DNA of 8,590 nt, taken from Treponema sp. UBA1233. Its GTDB lineage: Bacteria; Spirochaetota; Spirochaetia; Treponematales; Treponemataceae. The notes beneath the pieces are model-generated. The model searched no databases, was not told where the DNA came from, and saw only the letters and a program-made list of their open reading frames with translations. A program made the translations under genes and the position numbers. The stretch's first letter is position 1, and each line of letters opens with the position of its first letter. The stretch covers positions 28,160-36,749 of the forward strand of contig DBWR01000032.1 of NCBI GenBank assembly GCA_002309305.1. The letters run 5' to 3'. Positions 1 through 6,683 of this stretch are shown one piece after another.

Positions 1-2
1 AT

Positions 3-632
3 GAATACTATCGCGACTCGCTTCTTACTTTTGGTGATGATGTGGAATGGAAAACTTTAAAAGAAATAGCAATACATAGTTGTTCAGGCGGTACACCATT
101 AAAAAATAAATCAGACTATTATACAAATGGAACAATTCCATGGCTTAGAACTGGAGAAGTAAAATTTAATGAAATATATAAAACAGAAGAATTTATTACG
201 GAATTAGCAGTAAAAGAAACATCAGCAAAATGGATTCCTGAAAATTGCGTTATAGTTGCTATATCTGGAGCTACTGCTGGAAGATGTGCAATTAATAAAA
301 TTCCTCTAACGACAAATCAGCATTGCCTAAATATTGAAATAAATCCAAATAGAGCTCTTTATAAATATGTATATTATTGTATTGTTAATCAACAAGATGA
401 ATTATTGGGTAAAAAGGAAGGTGCTAGAGGAGATTTAAATTCTTCACGAATACTTGGATTAAAAATTCCTCTTCCATCACTTTCAGAACAAGAAAGAATC
501 ATCTCAATTCTCGACCGCTTCGAATCACTCTGCAATGACATCACCTCCGGCCTTCCTGCAGAAATCGAAGCACGTCATAAGCAGTACGAATATTACAGGG
601 ATAAACTTTTGACTTTTAAGAAAAAAGTATGA
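3..632 (+). CDS. hsdS: Type I restriction-modification specificity subunit HsdS, 3' part (5' end outside window)
   Basis: Reads in frame from the window edge (first full codon at 3) to TGA at 630-632, so the true start lies to the left and the GTG at 42 is not a start. HsdS directs the HsdM/HsdR complex to its bipartite DNA site. The visible 209 residues begin in the central conserved helix (EYYRDSLLTF), pass through the second target-recognition domain (SGGTP, IPWLRTGEV, SGATAGRCAI, TNQHCLNI, LPSLSEQERI) and end with the distal conserved repeat KQYEYYRDKLLTF. Central and distal segments repeat one another, as expected for two-TRD type IC-like subunits. The recognition domain (about 50-490) is visibly richer in A+T than the conserved segment after it (about 500-590), which suggests domain exchange. 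hsdM is presumably upstream. Family call is firm; DNA specificity cannot be read from sequence. Confidence 0.93.
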   Translation, partial: EYYRDSLLTFGDDVEWKTLKEIAIHSCSGGTPLKNKSDYYTNGTIPWLRTGEVKFNEIYKTEEFITELAVKETSAKWIPENCVIVAISGATAGRCAINKIPLTTNQHCLNIEINPNRALYKYVYYCIVNQQDELLGKKEGARGDLNSSRILGLKIPLPSLSEQERIISILDRFESLCNDITSGLPAEIEARHKQYEYYRDKLLTFKKKV

Positions 633-641
633 ATAAACAAG

Positions 642-670
642 TTGATTTTACATAAAAAATTATGTAAAAT
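642..670 (+). promoter_or_regulatory. Promoter overlapped by a perfect 10-bp inverted repeat (candidate antitoxin operator)
   Basis: A -35-like TTGATT (642-647) and a -10-like TAAAAT (665-670) are separated by exactly 17 bp. The same stretch carries ATTTTACATA (645-654), a 6-nt AT spacer, and its exact reverse complement TATGTAAAAT (661-670). A protein bound to the palindrome would cover spacer and -10. Phd/YefM-type antitoxins bind palindromes at their own promoters, so autoregulation is a natural inference. The structure lacks a G/C-rich stem and U-tract, so it is not a terminator of hsdS. Confidence 0.72.
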
Positions 671-691
671 AGTATGCAAAGGAGGCTTTTT

Positions 692-976
692 ATGGTTACT
701 TTTGCGCGCAATGAAATAATTTCAAGTTCTCAGTTCGTCCGTGGTTTTGCAGGCTTTTTGCAAAGAATGACAAAATCAAACGATGAAAAAATCGCAATCG
801 TAAAAAACAACCAAATGCAGGCTGTTATGATTCCTATTGACGAATATGAACGTCTTGCATCTTTGGCAGAAAAAGCCGAGCAAAAGGCTATTTTTGAAAC
901 TGTTCAGGAACGTAAAAACACCCCTATTTCAGAATATGTTTCTTACGATGAAGCAATGAAAAAGGCAGGTTTTTAA
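692..976 (+). CDS. Phd/YefM-type antitoxin (type II toxin-antitoxin), toxin partner lost
   Basis: Protein of 94 aa. I place the start at ATG 692 because AAGGAGG (679-685) sits 6 nt before it; the upstream in-frame ATG at 674 lies before that SD and would add six residues with no family support. The N-terminal half has the Phd/YefM DNA-binding pattern: a short basic start, a helix (SSSQFVRGFAGFLQRM), then the strand-turn-strand EKIAIVKNNQMQAVMIPIDEYERL. The C-terminal part (about residues 55-94) is the hydrophilic tail that normally wraps the toxin. The gene lies between hsdS and hsdR, and its TAA overlaps the ATG of a RelE/ParE-like stub (TAATG). With the toxin broken, its remaining plausible job is repression at the palindrome just upstream, possibly controlling hsdR. 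Family assignment is from motifs; regulatory role is inferred. Confidence 0.85.
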   Translation: MVTFARNEIISSSQFVRGFAGFLQRMTKSNDEKIAIVKNNQMQAVMIPIDEYERLASLAEKAEQKAIFETVQERKNTPISEYVSYDEAMKKAGF

Positions 977-1047
977 TGGATTATGAAATCAAGTTCCATC
1001 CTGCGGCATTAATGGAAGTGTACAAAACGGCGGCAGATCGGAGATGA
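976..1047 (+). pseudogene. Truncated RelE/ParE-type toxin remnant (23 codons)
   Basis: Starts at ATG 976, overlapping the antitoxin stop codon by one base, the usual translational coupling of antitoxin-toxin pairs. The reading is MDYEIKFHPAALMEVYKT followed by AADRR and TGA (1045-1047). The first 15-18 residues match the typical beginning of RelE/ParE toxins (YEIKFHPAA...EV); full toxins are about 85-100 aa, so the catalytic or gyrase-binding body is gone. The stub ends immediately before the hsdR SD (GGAG, 1040-1043), so the deletion apparently joined toxin codon ~18-20 to the hsdR leader. It is too short to fold as a toxin. It may only serve to carry ribosomes towards the hsdR start. Confidence 0.75.
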
Positions 1048-1050
1048 GTC

Positions 1051-4000
1051 ATGTATAACATAGTCCTGGAATCAAACGAAGCAACTGTAGTTACAGAGTA
1101 TACTCCCCTTAAAAAACGTCGGGCAGACTACCAGAGCGAGGCTGAGCTTGAAAAAAATTTCATCGGGGACCTAGTTGAACAGGGCTATGAATACCTTACA
1201 CTCAAAACCGAAGACGATCTTATAACAAACCTTCGCGTTCAGCTTGAAAAACTCAATCACATTACGTTCAGCGAAACAGAATGGGCCCGCTTCTACGGAC
1301 TTAATATTGCAAACGACACAGAAGGAATTGTAGAAAAGACCTATACAATCCAGAGCGACTATATAAAAGTTCTTGCCCGTGATGACGGTTCAACTAAAAA
1401 CATTTACCTTATCGACAAAAACAACATTCACAACAATTATCTTCAGGTAATAAATCAGTTCACCCCGGAAGGTGGCCGCTATTCAAACCGCTATGATGTT
1501 ACGATTCTTGTAAATGGCCTTCCTCTTGTACATTGTGAATTAAAAAGGCGCGGCGTAAACATTCGTGAAGCGTTCAATCAGATTCGCCGTTACAGCCGTG
1601 ACAGCTTTTGGGCGGGTGACGGACTTTTTCAATTCATACAGATTTTCATCATTTCAAACGGAACAAACACAAAATATTTTTCCAATACAACACGAGAAGC
1701 AAGCATAAAAGAGCAGACGAGTAAAAAAGGAAGCGGAAAGAAAACAAGCAATTCCTTTGAGTTCACTTCTTACTGGGCAGATGCCAATAATAAAATAATC
1801 AATGACCTGGAAGACTTTACCCGCACTTTTCTTGCAAGACATACCATCCTGAACATCCTTACAAAGTATTGCGTTTTTGATACGAACAACACACTTCTGG
1901 TAATGCGACCGTATCAGATTGCGGCCACAGAGAGAATCCTGAACAAGATTCTGGTATCAACCAATTACCATAAGGAAGGAACAATAGAAGCAGGTGGTTT
2001 TGTCTGGCATACGACAGGAAGTGGAAAAACACTGACAAGTTTTAAAACCGCAATTTTGGCAAGCCAGATGGACTGCATAGACAAGGTTTTGTTTGTTGTA
2101 GACCGCAAGGACCTGGACTATCAGACCATGAAGGAATACGACCGTTTCCAGAAGGATGCGGCCAACTCAAACAAGTCGGTTGCAATTCTTACAAAACAGC
2201 TTGAAGACCCAACAAAGAAAATCATCATCACGACAATCCAGAAACTTGGCATCTTCATCAAAAAGAACAAGGGTCATCCTGTCTTTAACAGTCACATTGT
2301 CCTTATTTTTGATGAATGTCACCGTTCCCAGTTCGGAGAGTTGCACAAGGATATTGTGAAATCCTTTAAAAAGTTCCATCTGTTCGGCTTTACCGGAACA
2401 CCGATTTTCCAGAAAAATGCGGGGGCAAACGGTGCGGGCGGAATCAGGACTACTGACCAGGCTTTTGGAGAAAAGCTCCATACTTATACGATTGTGGATG
2501 CCATCAACGACCACAATGTCCTCCCCTTCCGCATTGACTACATCAAGACTATCCGCATGAAGGACGGTGTAAAAGACAAGGATGTTGCAGGAATCGACAA
2601 GGAAAAAGCCCTTTCTTCCCCTGAACGAATTTCTGCCGTTGTCTCTTACATAATCGAACACTTTGATCAGAAGACAAAACGAAACACTAACGGCGGTGTA
2701 TATGAATTCAAGGCCCTGACGAATATTACAGAAAGCGCGAGGGCAAAAGACAGAACCAGCGTAAAAGAGCAGAAGGAACTAAAGCATATTTCCGGTTTCA
2801 ATTCCATGTTCTGCGTTCAGTCCATTGATACGGCAATCAAATACTATGCTGAATTCAAAAAGCAGGTTTCAGAAAACCCACAATGCGCCCTGAAAGTCGG
2901 CATGATTTACAGTTTTGGTGCAAATGAGGCAGAAGATGAAAACGGGTTTGTTGATGACGAAAATTCCGATGATACAGCAGGCCTTGATGTAGTAAGCCGT
3001 GATTATCTTGAAAGTGCCATCAGAGACTACAACACAATGTTCCATACGGACTATGATACTTCCAGCGATAAGTTCCAGAACTATTACAAGGATGTTTCCC
3101 TCCGCATGAAAAACAAGGAGCTCGACATTCTTATTGTCGTAAACATGTTCCTTACTGGCTTTGACGCCACAACCCTGAATACTCTCTGGGTAGACAAAAA
3201 CCTTAAAATGCACGGATTGATTCAGGCATACAGCCGTACAAACCGCATTTTGAATTCAATAAAGACTTTCGGTAACATCGTTTGCTTCCGTGATTTATCC
3301 GAAAAAACAGACGAGGCAATAGCACTGTTCGGCGATAAAAATGCAAAAGGAACCATCCTCCTCAGAAGCTTCTACGATTACTACAACGGCTTTACCGATG
3401 AAAAGGATAGATATCACAAGGGTTACACAGAACTTGTCGATGAACTACTTACAAAGTTCCCGCTGGAAGGATTCAAGAATAATGTCATTACTCAGGAAGC
3501 TAAAAAAGAATTCGTCATGCTTTATGGAGCAATACTTCGCATGCGCAATATTCTTACAACCTTTGACCAGTTCGAAGGCGACTCGCTTCTTGGAATAAAT
3601 GACTTGCAGGATTACCAGAGCCATTACATCGACATCCACGACGAAATCAGGCCCGGTGACAAGGCCGAAAAAGAAAACATAAACGATGATGTTGTCTTTG
3701 AGATGGAACTTATCAAACAGGTGGATATAAACATCGACTATATCCTGATGCTTGTAACAAAATACCATGATTCCAACTGCAAGGATTCTGAAATCCTCGT
3801 AGACATTACAAAGGCCATCGGAGGAAGTATTGAACTCAGAAGCAAAAAGCAGCTTATAGAAGACTTTATAGCCCAAATCAACACTTCAACCGATATACAA
3901 AAGGACTGGCAGTCTTATATCGCAAAAAAACGGGAAGAAGAGCTTTCTGCAATTACGACAGAATTAAAGCTCAAACCAGAAGAAACTAAAGCCTTTATTG

Positions 4001-4170
4001 AAAATTCCTTCCGTGACGGTAATTTACGCACAACGGGAACAGACATAGACAAGATTCTTCCGCCTGTTTCACGTTTCGGTAGTGGTAATGGCGGAACAAA
4101 CCGCAGCGAAGTAAAGAAGACTGTTATTGAACGGCTTAAAGGCTTCTTTGAAAAATACTTCGGGGTGTAA
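1051..4170 (+). CDS. hsdR: Type I restriction endonuclease subunit HsdR
   Basis: 1039 aa; the motor and nuclease subunit that translocates and cuts unmodified DNA together with HsdM and HsdS. Start chosen at ATG 1051, with GGAG (1040-1043) 7 nt upstream. The N-terminal PD-(D/E)xK nuclease has D149, E163-x-K165 (ELK), followed by the type I QxxxY motif Q177-Y181. The positions are almost those of the EcoR124I enzyme, which also has nearly the same length. The SF2 motor follows: Walker A TTGSGKT (321-327, K326), DECH box (421-424), FTGTP (447-451), TGFDA region, and motif VI QAYSRTNR (725-732). The rest (about 860-1039) is the helical C-terminal domain that contacts the methylase. All key residues are present, so it should be active. 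It lies downstream of hsdS and the antitoxin; no promoter is evident immediately before it, suggesting transcription from the 642-670 promoter or from further upstream. Confidence 0.97.
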   Translation: MYNIVLESNEATVVTEYTPLKKRRADYQSEAELEKNFIGDLVEQGYEYLTLKTEDDLITNLRVQLEKLNHITFSETEWARFYGLNIANDTEGIVEKTYTIQSDYIKVLARDDGSTKNIYLIDKNNIHNNYLQVINQFTPEGGRYSNRYDVTILVNGLPLVHCELKRRGVNIREAFNQIRRYSRDSFWAGDGLFQFIQIFIISNGTNTKYFSNTTREASIKEQTSKKGSGKKTSNSFEFTSYWADANNKIINDLEDFTRTFLARHTILNILTKYCVFDTNNTLLVMRPYQIAATERILNKILVSTNYHKEGTIEAGGFVWHTTGSGKTLTSFKTAILASQMDCIDKVLFVVDRKDLDYQTMKEYDRFQKDAANSNKSVAILTKQLEDPTKKIIITTIQKLGIFIKKNKGHPVFNSHIVLIFDECHRSQFGELHKDIVKSFKKFHLFGFTGTPIFQKNAGANGAGGIRTTDQAFGEKLHTYTIVDAINDHNVLPFRIDYIKTIRMKDGVKDKDVAGIDKEKALSSPERISAVVSYIIEHFDQKTKRNTNGGVYEFKALTNITESARAKDRTSVKEQKELKHISGFNSMFCVQSIDTAIKYYAEFKKQVSENPQCALKVGMIYSFGANEAEDENGFVDDENSDDTAGLDVVSRDYLESAIRDYNTMFHTDYDTSSDKFQNYYKDVSLRMKNKELDILIVVNMFLTGFDATTLNTLWVDKNLKMHGLIQAYSRTNRILNSIKTFGNIVCFRDLSEKTDEAIALFGDKNAKGTILLRSFYDYYNGFTDEKDRYHKGYTELVDELLTKFPLEGFKNNVITQEAKKEFVMLYGAILRMRNILTTFDQFEGDSLLGINDLQDYQSHYIDIHDEIRPGDKAEKENINDDVVFEMELIKQVDINIDYILMLVTKYHDSNCKDSEILVDITKAIGGSIELRSKKQLIEDFIAQINTSTDIQKDWQSYIAKKREEELSAITTELKLKPEETKAFIENSFRDGNLRTTGTDIDKILPPVSRFGSGNGGTNRSEVKKTVIERLKGFFEKYFGV

Positions 4171-4180
4171 TCCATTTACC

Positions 4181-5080
4181 GTGACAAAGCTGACAGACTT
4201 CTACGAATCCATTTTTGGGTGCAAGACTTACAAGATTTCTCTGGATGCAGGATGTACATGCCCTAACCGCGACGGGACAAAGGGAACTGGGGGTTGCATC
4301 TTTTGCTCGCAATCTGGCAGCGGAGACTTTGCCTCAGACCGGAATCTTTCCATAAGGGAACAGGTAGAACAAGGCATAAAGCTTGTTGAACCAAAACTAC
4401 ACGGACGCACCGGAGGCCGCCACGGAAAATACATTGCCTACTTCCAGAACTTTTCCTCGACCTACGGGGATGCCCACACCCTTTTGGACAAATACCGCGA
4501 ATCCCTTTTGTGCGATGATGTGGAAGGACTTGCCGTTGCCACCCGCCCCGACTGCCTTAATGCCGACATATTGAACGGACTGGCAGAAATCTCAAAAAGC
4601 CACTTTGTGCAGATTGAACTTGGACTCCAGACTTCAAACGAATCCACCGCAGGCATGATAAACCGCTGTTACACAAACCAGGATTATATTGATGCCGTAC
4701 AAAAAATCAAAAACACCGCCCCGGACATCCACATCGTAAGTCATTTGATTTTCGGTCTACCAGGAGAAACGGAACAGGACATGATGGATTCGGTCAATTT
4801 TGTAGTTAAACACAATGGCACGGGACAATCCTTTGGCATAAAGATCACCGTCCTCTACGTCCTCAAAGACACTCCGCTGGCCCGCATGTACCAAAACGGC
4901 CAATACCAGCCCCTCAGTCAGGAGGAATATTTTTCGCTCCTTCAAAAAGCACTTCCACTTCTTCCTTCAAACTGCATAGTCCACCGCCTTACAGGAGACC
5001 CGCCAAAATCCCAGCTCCTGGCCCCCACATGGCCCACCGACAAAAAACGCGTCTTGAACGAGTTGAAAAGGATATTTTAA
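4181..5080 (+). CDS. TIGR01212/YhcC-type radical SAM protein
   Basis: Start taken at GTG 4181, giving 299 aa. This begins VTKLTDFYESIFGCKTYKISLDAG, the normal N-terminus of this family, whereas ATG 4127 would overlap hsdR by 44 nt and add 18 unrelated residues. The iron-sulfur cysteines are C27, C39 and C42 in the CPNRDG...GGCIFC motif (CX11CX2C spacing seen in Elp3/YhcC-like radical SAM enzymes). Further family marks are AVATRPDC, QIELGLQTSNE and FGLPGET. The fold is a cytosolic radical SAM barrel with a 4Fe-4S cluster; the substrate of this family is not established to my knowledge. The gene begins 10 nt after the hsdR stop and has no promoter of its own that I can see, so it is probably cotranscribed, although it has no known link to restriction. 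It may instead mark where the restriction locus was inserted in front of a core gene. Confidence 0.9.
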   Translation: MTKLTDFYESIFGCKTYKISLDAGCTCPNRDGTKGTGGCIFCSQSGSGDFASDRNLSIREQVEQGIKLVEPKLHGRTGGRHGKYIAYFQNFSSTYGDAHTLLDKYRESLLCDDVEGLAVATRPDCLNADILNGLAEISKSHFVQIELGLQTSNESTAGMINRCYTNQDYIDAVQKIKNTAPDIHIVSHLIFGLPGETEQDMMDSVNFVVKHNGTGQSFGIKITVLYVLKDTPLARMYQNGQYQPLSQEEYFSLLQKALPLLPSNCIVHRLTGDPPKSQLLAPTWPTDKKRVLNELKRIF

Positions 5081-5092
5081 AAAGCATCATCT

Positions 5093-5129
5093 TTGTTGAT
5101 TGACAACAATAAGCAATAGATTATATGAT
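5093..5129 (+). promoter_or_regulatory. Sigma70-type promoter with inverted repeat over the -35
   Basis: TTGACA (5100-5105) and TATGAT (5124-5129) are 18 bp apart, close to consensus, and would start RNA near 5136, about 30 nt before the membrane-protein ATG. TTGTTG (5093-5098) and CAACAA (5104-5109) form a 6-bp inverted repeat around the -35, possibly a repressor site. The SD of the gene is GGGAG (5156-5160). Confidence 0.7.
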
Positions 5130-5167
5130 GTAAATGAATTAATCATAAAAAGTATGGGAGAAAGTCT

Positions 5168-5902
5168 ATGGAAACAGAAATCACTACAACACAAAATGAA
5201 GTTCCGGAAACAACCGTAAGCGAAGAAACCATAAGCCGCTGCAGGTTCCTGGGTTCAAATCTGGATAAACTTTTTAAGATTAAGAATGCATCACTTGCAG
5301 TTACCATAGCATTTGTAATTTTTTACCTGTTTTGGCTCTATGTCGGTATAAGAATGAGCTTAGGCTTTATGTACGTCATGCTTGCGCTTGTTATCATATT
5401 GGCTTTGGGACTATTGGGAACTTCGATTGCCATGATTGTCATTCTATTCCGTATGGGCAAATATAATGATGGTTTCAAGCATGCAGTATTATTCATCATA
5501 ATTTATTTTATCACCTCTTTGTTTAGTTTTTTCGTTGATTCTATCGCTGTTCCTCTTTTAAGTTCTGTTTTCTCTTTCCTATCAACCTTTAAATACATAA
5601 ATACAATGGCGCTAATCCTTAATCCTGTGAATAAAAAGCTTGCCTCTGGTTGGGGAAACCTGAAAAAACTTTACATCTATACTCTTATCGGCTCAGGAGC
5701 ATGTATCATTATGGGAGCCATTTCGTCAGCAAGGGACCTTTCCGCTTTTGTTTTATATGTCTGTTTATTTGCCATGCTAGTTGCAAAAATTTGGGAAATC
5801 AACCTCATATACGATTCAGCAAAGGCAATGAATTCCTACCCGAACACAAACGAGCCACATCAAGCGGACGTTTTCCAGGAACAAGACGCACCTACTGAAT
5901 GA
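5168..5902 (+). CDS. Multi-pass membrane protein of unknown function
   Basis: 244 aa, not recognised. Start ATG 5168 follows GGGAG with 7 nt spacing. The first 40 residues are hydrophilic, acidic and Thr/Glu-rich (METEITTTQNEVPETTVSEE). Hydrophobic stretches lie at about 42-61, 67-94, 105-124, 126-140 (weak), 168-186 and 191-211, giving five or six membrane helices. The last 30 residues are again polar and acidic. There is no signal peptide and no catalytic or transporter motif I can name. It has its own near-consensus promoter and lies alone: the radical SAM gene ends 87 nt before it and the next gene converges from the other strand 37 nt after it, with no obvious terminator between. An integral inner-membrane protein is certain enough; its role is open. 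Confidence 0.8.
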   Translation: METEITTTQNEVPETTVSEETISRCRFLGSNLDKLFKIKNASLAVTIAFVIFYLFWLYVGIRMSLGFMYVMLALVIILALGLLGTSIAMIVILFRMGKYNDGFKHAVLFIIIYFITSLFSFFVDSIAVPLLSSVFSFLSTFKYINTMALILNPVNKKLASGWGNLKKLYIYTLIGSGACIIMGAISSARDLSAFVLYVCLFAMLVAKIWEINLIYDSAKAMNSYPNTNEPHQADVFQEQDAPTE

Positions 5903-5939
5903 GATGAAAAGGATTGCATAAAGACTGACAATTTTAAAT

Positions 5940-6222
5940 CTAAAGCATCTGGAACATGAAAATACATCCGTCATCGTAATCAGGTTTTACATGTTGATGG
6001 ACAAACTGTTCCCCTTCTTCTTCAAGACGTTCAAACCCCAGAGAACTATCTTTTTTGCTGCGATTCACGATACTCATCAAGCAAACGATTTTCAAATTCC
6101 CGTACATCATGCCCCATCTTTTCAAAATCTGGTTTTGGAGTATTCATAAGTCGAATGAGAAATCTTTTCCCAGGTGTATCTGGAGCTTCCCTTAGCAGCT
6201 GTTGATAGCTTTTATAATACAT
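5940..6222 (-). pseudogene. Small unknown gene interrupted by a frameshift at an A6 run
   Basis: On the minus strand, ATG at 6222-6220 is preceded by AGGAGG (6234-6229) with 6 nt spacing and by an extended -10 (TGTTATATT, 6253-6245). The first frame reads 58 aa (MYYKSYQQLLREAPDTPGKR... to ...EYRESQQKR) and stops at TAG 6048-6046. Just before that stop is a run of six A (minus strand, about 6052-6057). Removing one A joins the frame to a second one that runs without stop for 36 more codons (KDSSLGFERLEEEGEQFVHQH...) to TAG 5942-5940, giving a coherent 93-aa acidic soluble protein. The span of 283 nt is 94 codons plus one base, as expected for a single insertion. Alternatives are a true 58-aa product, programmed or phase-variable slippage, or a sequencing error. 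I do not recognise the family. Confidence 0.6.
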
Positions 6223-6244
6223 ATTGAACCTCCTGCATACTTAT

Positions 6245-6253
6245 AATATAACA
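6245..6253 (-). promoter_or_regulatory. Extended -10 promoter for the minus-strand small gene
   Basis: Reverse strand TGTTATATT combines a TG extension, one base and TATATT (five of six to consensus). Transcription would begin around 6238, leaving a 15-nt leader that contains the AGGAGG at 6234-6229. No good -35 is visible, which extended -10 promoters do not require. Confidence 0.45.
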
Positions 6254-6359
6254 TAAAAAAGCAAAAAAAAATAGCATTGAAGCCGCATTACCCGCCAAAG
6301 CTCTTATTATTCCTTCGGGAAAACCAGCAAAACTCCGAACCATAATTTCATTCACTATA

Positions 6360-6388
6360 TTGACTTAACCTCCATTTTCCTATAATAT
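6360..6388 (+). promoter_or_regulatory. Promoter of the first (broken) tRNA copy
   Basis: TTGACT (6360-6365) is followed by an AT-rich TATAATATA stretch (6381-6389); reading TAATAT (6383-6388) as the -10 gives 17 bp spacing, reading TATAAT (6381-6386) gives 15. RNA would start a few bases before the tRNA 5' end at 6400, so the broken copy is probably still transcribed. Confidence 0.6.
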
Positions 6389-6399
6389 ATTATCACTTC

Positions 6400-6459
<60 letters not shown>

Positions 6460-6480
6460 ACGCAAGCTGACGCTTGCTAA

Positions 6481-6516
6481 GGAGTTTCGCTTTGGTCGCG
6501 AAGGCTCCCATTTTTT
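6481..6516 (+). terminator. Rho-independent terminator after the broken tRNA copy
   Basis: GGAG (6481-6484) pairs with CTCC (6505-6508), and TTCGC (6486-6490) with GCGAA (6498-6502), around a 7-nt loop TTTGGTC; a small internal loop separates the two helices. TTTTTT follows at 6511-6516. With the promoter at 6360-6388 this would define an RNA of roughly 115-120 nt. Confidence 0.65.
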
Positions 6517-6525
6517 CTGTCGAAA

Positions 6526-6669
6526 AAACCAGCAAAACTCCGAACCTACAAATCATCCTTCAACTAATTGACTAATCCTCTATTTTTCTGATAAAATGGT
6601 TATCACTTCGGGACATTAGCTCAGTTGGTCAGAGCAGGGGACTCATAATCCCTTGGTCCTAGGTTCAAG
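6526..6669 (+). repeat. Tandem duplication, unit 2 (21-bp box, promoter, tRNA)
   Basis: Second copy of the unit that begins at 6321. It shares the 21-bp box (6526-6546), TTGACT (6568-6573), TATCACTTCGGG (6601-6612) and the tRNA body up to 6669. Homology between copies stops at 6459/6460 versus 6669/6670, inside the T-loop. Confidence 0.8.
6568..6597 (+). promoter_or_regulatory. Promoter of the intact tRNA gene
   Basis: TTGACT (6568-6573) and TAAAAT (6592-6597) with 18 bp spacing, ending 12 bp before the mature tRNA 5' end. No second promoter is clear between here and the ABC-F leader, so this one may also feed the downstream gene by read-through. Confidence 0.6.
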
Positions 6670-6683
6670 TCCTAGATGTCCCA
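6610..6683 (+). tRNA. tRNA with CAT anticodon, probably tRNA-Ile2 (AUA); elongator tRNA-Met is the alternative
   Basis: Complete 74-nt cloverleaf: acceptor GGGACAT/ATGTCCC, D-stem GCTC/GAGC, anticodon stem GGGGA/TCCCT with loop CTCATAA, variable TGGTC, T-stem CTAGG/CCTAG with loop TTCAAGT, discriminator A (6683). CCA is not encoded, so it is added after transcription. The acceptor lacks the C1:A72 mismatch of initiator tRNA. The G27-U43 wobble, A26, the TGGTC variable loop and TTCAAGT all match E. coli tRNA-Ile2, whose C34 is changed to lysidine by TilS to read AUA; a tRNA-Met elongator cannot be excluded by eye. If Ile2, this is normally the only AUA reader and essential, which would explain why this copy remains intact next to a broken one. 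Confidence 0.93.

Noticed and set aside
645..670. Palindrome as a transcription terminator for hsdS
   Set aside because: The stem is almost purely A/T with no U-tract after it, and it coincides with promoter elements.
674..691. ATG 674 as start of the antitoxin
   Set aside because: It precedes the AAGGAGG at 679-685, which clearly serves ATG 692.
2167..2661. 164-codon open frame on the minus strand within hsdR
   Set aside because: It lies opposite strong helicase coding sequence (DECH and FTGTP region), has no SD and no recognisable motif; the same holds for 2869-3213, 3445-3876 and 7502-7882 on the minus strand.
4127..4180. ATG 4127 as start of the radical SAM protein
   Set aside because: It overlaps hsdR by 44 nt and adds residues absent from the family; GTG 4181 gives the usual N-terminus.
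5940..6125. Independent 61-aa minus-strand gene starting at 6125
   Set aside because: No SD at that start and its first third overlaps the better-supported 58-aa reading; it is more likely the displaced second half of the same gene.
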